Origin: Dipteronia dyeriana
Lineage: Eukaryota; Streptophyta; Magnoliopsida; Sapindales; Sapindaceae
DNA length: 64,000 nt
Assembly (NCBI GenBank): GCA_032871835.1
Contig: CM065301.1
Coordinates: 77,532,069-77,596,068 of the forward strand
Direction of reading: 5' to 3'
Shown in pieces: positions 34,466 through 47,747 of the stretch. Below the pieces are notes generated by a model, which did no database searches, had not been told where the DNA came from, and worked only from the letters and a program-made list of their open reading frames with translations. Position numbers and translations under genes: made by a program. Position 1 is the stretch's first letter. Each line of letters starts with the position of its first letter.

Positions 34466-36145
34466 TTTGCTAAATATAAAATGAACTAGAAGAAAGTGAT
34501 GTACATACAATATACAATATAAATAGTAGAAAATGCAAACCGAAATTCAGAACTAATAAAATAGACACAAGAACAGAGACCCATGTTATATGATGACCTT
34601 AAAACAGATTCGTCAATCGTCCTACGTTGCAAAAGTCGGCGACTAGGGCCGACTAGTCGCTCGGCGGTGCTCTGCCATCGCAATTCGAAGGTGGTCGGAG
34701 TATTAGTCGTTTTAAGTCAAAGTCGGTCAAAATCAGACTTAATCGGACTAAATAGGACCAGGTCGGACGAAATCATGCACTTTCTTCTTCTCTCGTTGAC
34801 CAGTGACCATTGTGCTTCACTCCTTCGCCGATGTCGTCGTCGCCCTTCGTCGTCAGTAGCCTTTCGTTGCCCGTCGCCGATCGTCCATTCCTTCACTTCT
34901 CCCGTCGCCGATCGTCCATCTTCGCTGGCTTCAGTTCTTAAAAAATGAAAGAAGGATGAAAGACTGATGAGAGAAGGAAACGTTGACGAAAGAAAGATGG
35001 TGAGTTATGAGTTTTGTATGTGTGGTGTTGGTGTGAGTTTTGAACGTGTGGTGTCAGTGAGCACACATGTGTTAGTATAAATGTTACTTACATTTTAATA
35101 TGTTACAACTGTTTTGTTTTTAAATTATACTTAAGTTTAATAGTTTATTCTTTATAATTTATATACAACTATACAAGTGTTATTAACTTATTATGTAATA
35201 TGACATTTTCTTTATTATATTTAATATAAAAAATTATTTCCGATCATTCTCCGGGTTACCGTTAACCAGCCGACAACTGACTTCCGATTATATTTCTAGT
35301 CCTCGATTAATCCCCCTAAACGTTAGGCGGTGAGTTACCGTCCAGCTAGCGCCTAGCGACTTTTACAACATTGCCTACATATACAATTCATTATATGGAT
35401 TTGAGAGGTTTACCATCTCAACTTGTCTAAACATTTTGATTATGTACTACTTTATTACAAACCATAGCATTCTTTCTTTATTAAAACTAATTTTATCAAT
35501 AATCAAATATAAATTTGGCATATATTTACACATCGGAGATACAATCTTTCATTGGTAATATTCTTGTCACTAAAAAAATATGTATCTTTACCTTTAAACA
35601 TCATTTTTCTTTTGTTATAATACCGATTCCTTTTGCCATACATAAAGTAAAATCCGCCCGTTTACTCATATTATAAGAAGAAAGTAAGAGACTACAACTC
35701 TACAAGGCTCCAAGGAACTTGAGCTATGGCCATGTATGGAGTAAGATCATAAAAGTGAAATCATATACATAACGATGAAACCTGATTAAGATGGAACGTA
35801 CTTGCCTTTCTAAACTTAAAACATCTACATATCCAATTATACATTGATCTCATCTCAAACCACGTGAGAATACCATAAGTGAACGTATCCCTCCCAAGCT
35901 TTTTTCAAATACTTGAATCCATAAATGCTGTGGTTAATTTATGAAGTTCATAATGTCTTTACCATAAAGAAAAGAGTAATAGCAAATGCAAATTTCATTT
36001 CATTTCTGATAGCAAACCTCTAAAGGCAAAGCATAAATACAAACATTAGACATGAGATTTTGGTTTACCAACACTCCCTATCCATACTTTAAACTTGATA
36101 ATACATAAAGTGCTATTGCCTAATTAACCAAAGCGACCTTAAAAG
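34466..36145. repeat. Intergenic region with a hAT-like repeat
   Basis: A repeat at about 34622-35376 has related ends: TACGTTGCAAAAGTCGGCGACTAG on the left, and on the right the complement of AATGTTGTAAAAGTCGCTAG. Several GGTCGGA/CCGATTA-type motifs lie inside each end. This is a common form of plant hAT-type non-autonomous repeats. Nothing inside codes for a recognisable protein. The remainder (35377-36145) is AT-rich and includes the probable 3' UTR of the DUF642 gene. Confidence 0.5.
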
Positions 36146-38534
36146 TTAAAATAAAACCAAAATGACCAACCAAAAACCAATCCCAGATCCAAGCCCCAAT
36201 GCACCAAATCCAGTTCTCTTACAACCTGAGAACCACACCCTCACGTCATCTATCACCGGACCGCACAGTGAGCTCATATCATCAGTTCTTGTATTGTAAT
36301 ATATGCTATAGAATGCAATACGTGACCTTTCAGCTTTGGCTGTGAAATTCAGGTTAGCAGAGTGAAATGTTGAGTTTGCATCGGGAGTGTAATGGACGAC
36401 TTGAGCTTGATCTCCAGCAAAGGCCATAACTGCAAGTGGTTGCTTGCATTGGTCCCCAGCATGTCCCAAAGAAAATGTCAATCTATAGGGCTTGTTTGCC
36501 GTGGTTTCAACATTTTGAGAGATAATGCCTTCCTTCCCCGACACTAACTCAATAGCTCGTTTGCCTTGCGGTACTGCGTAATGGAAGGAGTCAATGTAAC
36601 GGACAGCCCTGTTGGATTCGACCATCCAACCTGGCAATGAGGATGTTTCTTCGTCAAGGTTGGTGGGAAGCAACACCCCTAAAGTCACATTTTTGAACAT
36701 CCACGGCCCTTCTTCAAAATCGCCATTGACTACAGCATTGTCTGCAGATGGAAATTGGATACCAGTCAGCATATATATGATAACAATTAACAAGCAGTTC
36801 TGTTAATTAACAATTTAACAGCTAATCTTGGCTAAGCAAATGTGCCATTTTTTGCCTAAGGGTCTTTTCACAAACACTTGATATCAGCTGAAGTAACAAA
36901 TTCAGTGTATAATCACTGTTTGGCTATGACTAGAAACTATAATTCTGAGAAGGATTATCTTCAGTTGATTTACTAATTTCATTTAACTGAACCAGAAAAC
37001 TTAATTAAAAATAACTATTCGACGTAATATAATGGTTCTAAAGTCTTACATCTAGGTATATATAAATGTAACGATAGTATATAATTCAATATATACTAAC
37101 TTGAGTATATCAGAAGCTTGAGAAAATCTTACATGCACCCGGTTCAATGCATTTACACATCGGGTGCATACATGTGGTAAGAATAACCAATCAAATAAAA
37201 ATTTGTCTTGCCACATGACATGCACCCATTGGCTACTATGCATTACATTGGGTTTATCAAAAATCAGACAAAAAAAATCTTGAATACACCCAGTTGGCCA
37301 GTTCAATGCATCCCATTGGGTGTATGCCATGTAGCCACGAAAAAAACCCGAATTTAAATAATTGGGTAATACTTATTTTTTTTTTCTTAACGCAGGGCAT
37401 GCACCCATTGGCTATGATACATTAATTTCGGTTTAGGAAGCTAAACTTGGGCTTAGAGCAACTGCAACCCGATACACTAACTATTATATCGATTTGTCAT
37501 AAAAAAAGTATTTTTTTTACACCAAAATTTTTTCCACTCCAATGTATCCACACCAAAAAAACATCTTTGACGATGTTAACGAGATCTTTCCAACAATATA
37601 TTTTTTGGAATACATATTAATATAATTAAGGGTTAAATTAGTAATTCTAAAAGATATATACATTGATGTGATATGGAATAGAAAAAAAAAAAAGGAATGT
37701 TTGGTGCAGATTGTGTGTTGGTTGGAGAGAATTTTTTAGTGTTTTTGGTGTGGATTGTGTGTTTTGAGTGTTTTGGTGTGTAGAATGTGTAAGGGCATTT
37801 CCAACCAACACACTATCCCCACCAAAAACACCAAAAAAATCCAATCCAACCAACACACCATTCGTACCAAATAACTACCAAATTTGGTAGACACTGTTGC
37901 TACAGCAAACATCCTTTTTTTTATTTTGTTTCTGTTACATATCACATCAATGTTTATATATTTTATATTACTAATTTAAGATTCACATGCTTTATTATAT
38001 TAAAATGTATTCCTAAAAAATATACCGTTGGAAAAATCTCATTGAGATCTTCAAAATGATACCAATATTGATATACATTGGAATGGAATGATGTAAAAAA
38101 AAATCTCTTTTTATGACAAATTGGTTTAATATTTGATGTATTGGGTTAGAGATACTGTAAGAGTAACTCTAACTAACACACTAAAAACACCAAAAATACT
38201 AAAAAAATTCTCTCCAACCAACACACCATCTACACTAGGGATGAGCATGGGGGCCCATTGGGGCGGGGGAGGGTCCCTCCACCCCCACCCCCACCCCCAA
38301 ACCCCATTTGGGGGAAGTGAGGATGGAGGTGTTTGGGGAGAGGTCCCCTGCCTGACCCCGTTCCATATTTTAAAATTTAGAATTTGAGATTCGAAATTCA
38401 ATCATTCAAATCATTCGATTCACTCTATTTCGATATTCAATCCAATAAATAATCTAAAATATATAATTGATTTAATTTAATTTAAAATTAATACAAATAA
38501 GTGAATAATTATAGTAATATAGTATTACACATGA

Positions 38535-38568
<34 letters not shown>

Positions 38569-41500
38569 ATGTGTGTGTGGAAATAGGGAAAATGGATAGA
38601 GTAAATTAGTAATTAAATTAAAATTATTATTTTTTAAGAAAGTAAGGGTAAAAAAATATAAATATATATGGAAAAATGGGGCTCCACCCCCAACCCCACC
38701 CCCATTTCGATTTTAGAGTCAAAATTTACCCCACCCTCACCCCCATCCCACACCCTATTTGGAGGTAAAATTTACCTCAAACGAGGGGGGGGCTCCGTTA
38801 GGAAAATGCCCAACCTAATATTCTACACTAAAAAAATCGATGGAATTACGGTATTAGCTTATCAGAAAGTATCAGCCAGAAGCCTAGAATGCTACACATA
38901 AATATATATTGGGACCCACGCGTGAGCATGGAAAGAAGTTACCTTTGGGTTTATCCGGAGTAAAGAGCTTCTTGACAGAAATATCATCAATGATTGGCCC
39001 ACATGTGGGGTCATCCTCCATACCAGGGTTCCTAAAAACCAACATCACATTATCATCTTCGGCCTCGAAAGCCATCGCGTAGGGGTCCCACCCTTGCACG
39101 TTATACAGTGTTTGCAAGTCTATGTTCTGTGATGCAGGTGGCACGGACACATTCAGTGACTCAAGCTGCGCGCACGTGCGAGCCGCGCTAAACGTCACCG
39201 AGTATGTGGACCCCTTATCTACTTTCATTTCTTGGCTGATCTCTGCGTCGTTACCCAATCTAACGGCGTGTGATCCTTGTGGGACGATCAGGATCATCCC
39301 ACCTTGTTTCTCCCCTGACGACACTAGCTCAACGGTGCCGTTTAGTTTCCAGCTTGGGATCTCAATGGGCCCATCCGTTATCGCTTCACTTGGAAAGCCG
39401 TTTGATGGAGCCGTTTCGAAGTTGCCGTTAGGTACCGGACCTGTAATTAACAAACAAATTATACGAGTATAAACTATTTACTATAAAGTTTAAATTTTAA
39501 ATAAATAAAACATTCTACATTTTTTGTAAAACAATTTTTTAAAAAATAAATAAGAAATACAAAAAACTTCTAAAACCATTCTATATTTCAATTCAATTTT
39601 TTTTTTCTATATCAATTTTATTTAAAATATATATAATGAATTGCAGCATGTTTTTAAAACACTCCAAATATACTATAAATTTATTGTTATTTAAAACGAG
39701 AGTAAACGGGACCCTAAAATTGATATATATATATTATCAAGTGCAAGATCGAGTATAAAAAATTCATTTGATTTCACAGATTACAACCGATTGAAATCAG
39801 TGAAACCGTACGAAAATTTTGTACGGGATTCTGTATTAAAACGTTATTTTATATATAAAAATATATATATATATTGAAATAAAAATAAGATGAATATCAT
39901 TGTCAGAGAATATAAAAAAGGAAGACAAAAACAGTGTGATCTATCAAGACAGAATATGTCATCAACTTGTTTAGCAAACAACAAAAATGCACAAATAAAT
40001 TGTACAAGAACACCACTAATGGATCTAAACGTGTGAGCTCATCAATTTATCATGGGCCCATTTCGTAAATCTACCCATTGCCTGTGCTTTTATTGTAGTC
40101 ACCAATGGATTATATTTCTAGGAACATTTAATGAGTGTCATGAAATATCAGCAACTAAATAAGAAATCTTTTTTATCTGTAATGTTATAAACACACTCAC
40201 AAACATACTATTATAGATTTCAACCAAAAATTGAGAGTTATATAGTCACGTCATTTCTTGCGTTTTGTGGGTCCAAATTATGGGACCGTATTTAAAGTAT
40301 TTTTATTTTTCCTAGGTGCTAACATTTTTTCATTGTTGTGTCACTATCTATCCAAAGTAAGCATTATACATACGGCATGAACATCCGTTACAGTTTTCTA
40401 AAGAGAAAAAATTTACAGTGAAGAGGTCTCACTTCACCACATAAAAATGATAATGCACATTATTATAATATGTACAGTGATCGAAATCATGGATTCGATT
40501 TCTCAAATAAATCCCAAATTTTTATGTATGTAGAATGATAATGCACATTATGATAATACGTACACAGTGTAGACAACCTTATCTACGTAGAGGCCTCGTA
40601 AATTTTTAAAAATAAAATTCAATACATATAAACAATAATAATAATAAAAAAATCATAATGCAGGGACAACTGATTTGATGCGAAAGAGCATAAGATTGGT
40701 TTGGTCCCACAAAAGTTGGACTAGAGACAGAGTCCGCATTAGCCGCGTGGGCCCTACCCCACCGTTCGGCACATATTTTCAACGCTGGTCTTCTACTTAC
40801 ACTCGAACCAAAGTGACTCTTTTTTAGTTTATGTTATGGACAATTCACACTAGTGAGAGTTGAAAAATATAGTAGATTCAAATCCCCAAAAACGGTGATA
40901 AAAAAATATCAAAGAAAAGGTATACCCTATACCTTGTCTTTTTGCTGCAAAAGAACCCTATTATTTGGCGGGAATTTCTTACACTAAAGTCATATTTTAC
41001 TTTACCCATCTAAAAGTGAATGTTTATGGACTACGGCCTATGGTCCATCATTATGTACCAACTTCATCTTTCAATGCATCATTTTCTTTTCTACTCATAT
41101 AATGTATAGCTCAGTGGTGACTCTGGTGGCAGCCATGATTGTTAGTTCTAGGGTTATATATTTGTAGGGAAATCTATAGCAAAACCCTAATGAGAAAAAG
41201 AAAACTTAATCCGTAATTTTTTTTATTAACAAAAGTTGAGAACCAGTTTACATGAACCCTTTTACAAATCAAGAATTACGCTCCTATCTCTCGTTTAAGG
41301 AATCAACTTCCCTTTCTTGATTCCATTTCCAACAGAGCTTGAATCTCTTTCATTCCCGTTCTCGTGTGCTTAGTGTTTTTGCAAAATGCTATAAGGTGGG
41401 GTGGGTGGGTGCCAAAAAATAAGATGCTAAGTTCCACCAAGATCATTGATGGTACAGGTCATAAAAGAATAAGAATTCAAGTTTTAAGGAGGCTACAACA

Positions 41501-42767
41501 TTAGTGAAGTTCAAAGTTATATAGCTTGAAAATAAAGCAAATAGAGAATAGAAGTATGTAATCAAATAAACTAATAAAGTGATTATAACTAAAAAATGGA
41601 AGGAGATCAAACAATAAAAAAAAAAAAAAAAAAAAAGGTTAAAGAGTGCAAACAAGAGGAAGAAAAAACGGGCATGCGTTGCTGACTTAAAGTAGAAAAG
41701 GATCCACCACAAGAAACACTCGATTGTGGTGGAGCCAAGCCAACAATTTTGTAATTTTGTGGGCTCGAAAACCATAATAATAATTAAACACAAACCTCCC
41801 ACTTTTCAAATTCTGTTTAGTAACTTAGATTTAACAAAAGAAGAAGAAGAATATCATTAATCCGCAAATATCTCATATTCCACAAATATCTCATATTCGA
41901 GTTTTCGCTGCTATATAACAGGTGATTAAATAAAAACTACTTAGGCCCCAAAAAAAAATAAAAAAATCTTTGCTTCTAATAATAATAACTTGTGAAAGCG
42001 CAAACCCTTGGACTTTCTCTATGTTGACACCACAGAAGAGAAATCAGAGACCTGATAGAAGCTTAAATTCTCAACTGTTTGATAAAAGTCCCCAAAGAAC
42101 ATTCTATATATATATAAACAACTTAAATGAAGCTCATTTAAGTTGTAGACAGTTGTAATTTGTGAGACCTTATATAATAATGTACTTTAAAGTTTCCTTT
42201 GGTTTCTAAATGCAGGTCCTGTTACAAAGTCCTACATTTGTTGATGTTCTCTGTAAAAATACCAAAACTGGACTTCACAATTCACATACTAGAATGGCCA
42301 ATAACTAATATTCAACTTGTAATGAACAATAATAACTGCTAATAAAATACAATAATCCTTCAAATATAGCACATAACTAGATAAATTTTAACTAAAATAT
42401 AATACTAACAAGTTTTCATTAATTATGATATATTAATTATTGACCCACATTCAAGAGTTTATCAAGTAGAGAAGTGAAACCACAAGTCACAACATACATC
42501 AGATCTCAGAAATCACAAAGACCCACCAAAGCATGAATATTATCACAGAGATATTCACAATAAAAACCATTAAAAATAACCCAAAAGAGAAAATACATTT
42601 TTTTTTTCCTTTTCTAAATGAATAAAAATCAAAGTTCAACTGAGTTTGAGAAAGTAGAGTAAGAAGTAAGAACACATACCATCTTCTGCAAGGATTGTGA
42701 TAGCCAAATGAGCAAAGAGAAGCACAAACAAAGAGACCCATTTGCTTCTTGAAGTGTTGTGAACCAT
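36146..42767 (-). CDS. DUF642 cell-wall protein with GPI-anchor-like tail
   Basis: DUF642 proteins are plant apoplastic proteins with two galactose-binding-like domains. Some bind pectin and influence pectin methylesterase activity. Three exons (minus): 42680-42767, 38943-39440, 36146-36741. Phases agree and give 393 residues. Residues 1-26 form a signal peptide (MVHNTSRSKWVSLFVLLFAH...). The first domain starts GPVPNGNFE and ends CGPIIDDISVKKL. The second starts NAVVNGDFEEGPW and ends CGPVIDDVRVWF; these paired CGP(I/V)IDD ends are typical of the family. The C-terminal 20 residues are hydrophobic (GIGFWLVILVLF) after small residues, suggesting a GPI anchor and placing it in the GPI-like branch. 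Both introns are long (3.2 and 2.2 kb), and intron 2 is filled with MITEs. Confidence 0.94.
37455..38235. mobile_element. Inverted pair of related MITEs in DUF642 intron 2
   Basis: A MITE at about 37455-37788 is followed by a related copy in opposite orientation at about 37790-38155. Shared blocks include the outer ATTTGTCATAAAAA(A/G)AG, a middle CATTGATGTGATATG, and inner GTGTGTTGGTTGGA and GTGTTTTTGGTG stretches. A third, truncated piece (about 38158-38230) repeats the inner part. The pair can form a hairpin with arms of more than 300 nt when the intron is transcribed. Confidence 0.75.
38236..38825. mobile_element. hAT-like C/G-rich-ended MITE in DUF642 intron 2
   Basis: It begins TAGGGATGAGCATGGGG and has runs of CCCCCACCC near both ends (38278-38300, 38683-38750) around an AT-rich core with an (AT)n microsatellite (38537-38560). 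Ends of the type AGGGATGAGCA are common in plant hAT MITEs. The right edge is approximate. Confidence 0.5.
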
Positions 42768-42880
42768 TTTTTTTTTCCCAAAAATCCTCTCTCTCTCTCT
42801 CTCTCTCTAATGCTGCTTTGTAGTTTGTACTCTGTTGTTTGACAGGCAGAGAAAGAAGAGAGGCAATGTGTCCTTTTATC
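42768..42880 (-). promoter_or_regulatory. DUF642 gene 5' UTR and core promoter
   Basis: On the gene strand a (GA)n run (42788-42808) lies 20-40 nt upstream of the start codon, a possible GAGA/BPC-type site in the leader. A TATA-like GATAAAAGGA (42871-42880) lies about 105 nt upstream of the ATG. No other element is clear. Confidence 0.5.
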
Positions 42881-43200
42881 CAAGATTCCAGTTGTACAGG
42901 CTTTACTGTTTCAATAAACTTTTATTTTTTTTGGGTAAATTACTGTTTCAATAAACTTGCTGTGACTTTATTAAAATCAAGTTTTTCTTTTTATTTTATA
43001 ATCTTTAAATCAAATTACTTTATACATGATACATGATTGTTTGTTTTTTCCCAATACCTGTTAAAATCACGTACTCTTTAAAAAAGATGAGCTATAATTT
43101 TAGACTTTTAGTTGCATTATTGCATATGTATATTAACAAAGATGGAGTGGGTACGTTCTCCGTAGAAAAGTGTTGGTAACTTGGTATGGCCTAAAACTTG

Positions 43201-43455
43201 AGTCCATTTTTGCTCGGTCCCTTTAAAAGGGTGAGCATTATCCTCTCTCCTGTATGGATGACATCCTCATCTTCTGTATGGATGACATGTATCTAAAGAG
43301 AGAGATAAATTTATCTTAAAATATGATATTTGGAGGGGGAAAATTTATCTTAATATTATCATATTTTAGGATCAATTTATCCCCCCTTAGACACATGTCA
43401 TCTATTCAAGAGAGGGTAATACTCACCCCCTTGAAGGGGTAAGTAAAAGTGAACT
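43201..43455. mobile_element. 255-bp Mutator-like MITE with 11-bp target duplication
   Basis: CCTAAAACTTG occurs directly on both sides (43190-43200 and 43456-43466). The element starts AGTCCATTTTTG and its complement end reads AGTTCACTTTTA. The terminal 60 bp are inverted repeats sharing GGGTGAG(C/T)ATTA(T/C)CCTCTC and ATGGATGACAT/ATAGATGACAT. A 9-11-bp duplication and long terminal repeats indicate a Mutator-type non-autonomous element. There is no coding capacity. Confidence 0.8.
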
Positions 43456-43486
43456 CCTAAAACTTGGGTGCATCACGATGCACCAT

Positions 43487-43638
43487 ACATCTTTTGTGCT
43501 ACGTCAACCGAAGATGTATGGTACATCTTGACACGCTCAATAATCTCTCGTTGGTATGATATACATCTTTTGAGCCACGTCAACCGAAGATGTATGGTAC
43601 ATCTTGACACACTCAAAAAACTCTCATTGGTATGATCA
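43487..43638. repeat. 76-bp direct tandem duplication
   Basis: Two adjacent 76-bp units (43487-43562 and 43563-43638) share CGTCAACCGAAGATGTATGG and TACATCTTGACAC with about eight differences. Each unit contains a short inverted pair, ACATCTTTTG...GATGT. It is non-coding. It begins about 20 bp after the Mutator-like MITE's target site. Confidence 0.85.
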
Positions 43639-45158
43639 CAATATATTGTAGGGAACAATTCTACGGTTAATTTCAATGTTCCTGTTATTTTTAAATATAT
43701 TAATGATAGTTAACTGAAATTTTAGTACAATAATATGGTAAGTGATTTTTTATTAACCACATCATCTCATGTTTTGTTTGGTGGTGATGACAACTCAGTT
43801 ACCGTATAATTTGAATTGAAATTTAAACTAAAATTTTTAGATTGTCTAGCACTATTATCTTAAATATGAAAGTAGTTTTCAAAATTAATCTTGAATTAAT
43901 CATGAATTATTTCCAAAATTTATTATTACCATATCCATGTTGATATAATAACCGAGTCCCAACAAAGAAAACGTGAGTTCTAATATTCTAATTGTAATGA
44001 TAAAAAGGAATTGAACGGTGCACATTATTTTAAATTATGAAAGGTCAATTACTCAAAAAGTGCCGTACTTTTTCATTATTCAAATTAGTTTGCGATTTTA
44101 CCGGAGTAACCAAAGCTATCCCTAAATTTTCAAAATTGTACAATTAACATCGTAGCAAATTTCAATTAGTCAAACTTCAATGGTTTTATTAGATGAAATT
44201 AAAGAATAATTTTTTTGTACAGATTAAAGTAATGATTGATATAGAAATCCAAATCATTAGCTTTAAGGATAGCAAAATGGGCCAGATCCGCTGGACCAGG
44301 CCCTTACCCGCACAATTGCGGTTTGTTTACACTCGGACCGCATTGCTCAAAACCCGGTTTTTATCCGAATTTTATGGCCCACGTTATTTGCTGGACCCGG
44401 CTCCTTCTTTGTGTTATATGATTCTCTCTCCGCCGTATCACCACCCCTCATTCTCTCTATATTATAAAAACCAGAACATGTAACCGCCACTGCTGTCGGG
44501 CCTCCTTCGGACTCCATTGTTGACTAAACACTTTCGTCATCTGGGTTCCTTTGTTTCTCTTACAAGAATCCGGGTTCTCTTATTGGGTTGTTTTTAATCA
44601 GTTTTCTATAGGTTAAAATGCAACGATTTGCAAAATACAACAACCTAATGAGAATGAAAAGTTCATGTGGTAAAATCATTGGGTTTTCTTCAAAGACTAA
44701 TTGTATTTTAGTTGTCTTATACATTTAAGATGTCTGAATAATCTTCTCATAGGAGATTGCATCTCTGCATTTGTTTATGTCTGGCTTCATCTTTATATTT
44801 TTGTTTTAAATATAAGCCTATAATTTAAAGAATAAATGAAAGCCTTTTCCTTGTTGAAACTTGAAACTATATTGCAACCAAATCCTTTACATATTCATAC
44901 ACGGAAATCATGTCTGAATATTTCATATTTTTAGAAGCCGAAAACACCTAAAACGTGTCGGGTACCCATAATTGAAACATGTATTTTGTTTAAAAAATAA
45001 TAATATTATAATATGTATTTAGTGAAGAGCGAAAAATATTATTGTGGGTTTTTGATTATATAAATATTACAAACAAAAAAAACAATTTTTAAATTTAATT
45101 TTGATTTGTGTCTTTTTTAAAATGTTATAATAAAAAATATGTTTTACTAATTTAATTA
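43639..45158. other. AT-rich intergenic stretch, nothing recognised
   Basis: There is one less AT-rich island at about 44275-44480 (GGACCCGG, CTCTCTCTCC motifs). It could be a promoter relic or repeat end, but no gene starts from it. No open frame has family features. Confidence 0.5.
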
Positions 45159-45826
45159 TAGGGGTGTGCGGCGGATCGGATCTAATGGATTTACCATGAT
45201 CAAAGATCCGATCCGATCCGATCCGATGGATCAAATTAATAAAAAAAACCATTCTTAATATATAAAAAATATAATCGGATATAAATAAAATCAAATAAAT
45301 TGTTCAAACGTTACTAATTAATTAAAATAAAATTAACATTAACAAAACACATAACATTACTTATAAACTTTATATAATTCAAAAAATTTATTAGCATTAA
45401 ACATTAACTTCAAATGTAAACTTAATAAGCCGTGATGTTGATGAAGAATAATATAAGAAAAGAAGATGGTGGATTGTTGACCGTAAAGAAATTGAGAAAG
45501 AAAACCCAAAATAGTAACATTAGAAATTGTATTAGGGTTAGACCTTTATAGATATTCAAATAATCAAGTTGTATTTGGATTAGGCTTTTAATTTAGAAAG
45601 TAGTCGATAAAATAAATTGTCCGATATAAAATTAAAGCCTAACATTTTAGACGGATCGGAGGATTTGACAGATTTCCAAACAAAAATCCAATATTTGATC
45701 TAATACAATGGATTTTAGAATTTAGGATCCAATCCGATCTAATCATCTCCTGGATATGATCCAATCCAATGGATTGTATCGAATCCAATAGGTCGTATTA
45801 GATTAGATTGGATCTTAACACCCCTA
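45159..45826. mobile_element. hAT-like non-autonomous element
   Basis: Terminal inverted repeats are TAGGGGTGT (45159-45167) and ACACCCCTA (45818-45826). Subterminal arrays of GGATCGGATC / GATCCGATCC lie at the left and AATCCAAT/GGATTG motifs at the right. The form TAGGGGTG is typical of plant hAT MITEs. I could not confirm an 8-bp duplication. There is no coding capacity. Confidence 0.65.
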
Positions 45827-45847
45827 AATTTGATGAAAATTATATCA

Positions 45848-45883
<36 letters not shown>

Positions 45884-47702
45884 GAAGTTTCAAGTAATGG
45901 ATCTCTTACTTTAATTCTTGTAAAACCTTAATGAAATTTATGTGTGAATAAAATTTAAGAATTGTTCAAATAAAATAACTATTTATCTCGATTTTATTAA
46001 ATTTAATGGTATCGGAAAAATAGGAAAATATAAGAAAAAAATTTAAAAATGAAAACAAATGTTTAAGTACTTGAATTTTTTTCAAATTTTATTTATAAGT
46101 AGGCTTTAAAAAATTTATCATCTAAAACAAAATTCAGATAAAACAAAATTAATGTGATTTCTTCAAGATTCTTATCAAAATTAAAGTAATAGATCTCTTA
46201 CTTTGAAGGTCTTCTATTTATAATTGCAAATTATCATCTATTACACATTATATATGACTTTAATTATTCTCTCTCTCCATCGATTTATAATTGCAAATTA
46301 TCAACTATCATACATTATATGTAACTTTAATTATTATTATTGTTATACTTGTACTTGTACTTGTACAAGGAACAAATATTAGTAGGTAAATTGATCTATT
46401 AATATTAAAATATGTAAAATAATTGGGTATTGACTAGTCAAGTACTAACTTTTATGTTTTTATTAGTGAAAAAATCCACTACTAATCCAATATATTTATT
46501 ATCAAATACTTTAAATATTTTTTCCACAATTTAAAATACAAAGTTAATACTTTAGGTATTAACTGATCGGTATCCAAATATTGTCTTTAAAATATAATAT
46601 TTTTTTTAAAATAAAATAAAAAGTAATGATTTAAGAACAATAAACGGGGTTATGTTTTCTAAGGCTATTTTTTGATTTCAAATTAAAAAAACAATAAGAA
46701 ACGTGTGTGATAATGTTTTTAAAATAAAAGTTTTGAAAACACGTAAAACGAGTTTTCTCGTGTTCTCGCCGATTTCTTCTCATTGTTTTTATGGGAACCA
46801 CCCTCTTAACATTCTTTTTTTTTTCCTATCACTGCACAATCCTGATCGTCTTCTTCTGTTTCAATATATATATATATATATATGGAATGGCATCGATAAT
46901 TATAACGGTCGACAATCATCCTTTTCATCAAACCTTTGTATCCAATTTAATATAGACTACCACATCATCATATTGCTATATCACTCCTCTTTTTATTTTA
47001 TTTTTTCAAATTCTAACTTTTAAATCCATTCAATTTGTTTCTAATTTTATATATATAAAAAAATCAATCTCTATAAGCTCTAGAAGTTGGCAAGGATGCA
47101 CTATGTAAACTGTCACGTCAAGTTAGATATAAATGATGGATAAATAGATTGAATGTTTATCATTATCCATAATTGTTTTATGTAGCCTAAGGGTCTGTCC
47201 GTAAACGTTTTTCAGTTACTGTTTTTCGAAAATAAAAATACAAATGAAAATAGTATTTTTAGTTTAAGTTTTAAATTCTGAAAACACATCTGGTAACATA
47301 TACTGAAAGCTATATTTTAAAAATGAAAACGAAAAAAACGTGTCTGGTAGGTTAACCGAAAACCATCAAAAATTGAAATATCAATTTTGGTATTTTGTTT
47401 GATATTATTACAACTATAAACAAATTGATTAAATAATTAACTAATATAATTTTTGTATTGTAATTTTTAAATTAAACAAAAGTAACACATCAAAAGTTAA
47501 TTCAAAAAAACATATCAAAAAATGAATTAATCAAAACTAAACTCTTAAATTATAAATAAATAATTACAATATATATGCATATATATTATTAAATATTATT
47601 ACATAAATTATAATTTATATTAAAATAATATTATATATATTATGTTAAGTTTGTATATAATATACATAAAATATATTATAATATATATACATAATAATTA
47701 TA

Positions 47703-47747
<45 letters not shown>

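Noticed and set aside
44193..44483. Frame of 96 codons in a less AT-rich island
   Set aside because: It has no family motif, no splice sites in phase and no supporting neighbours.
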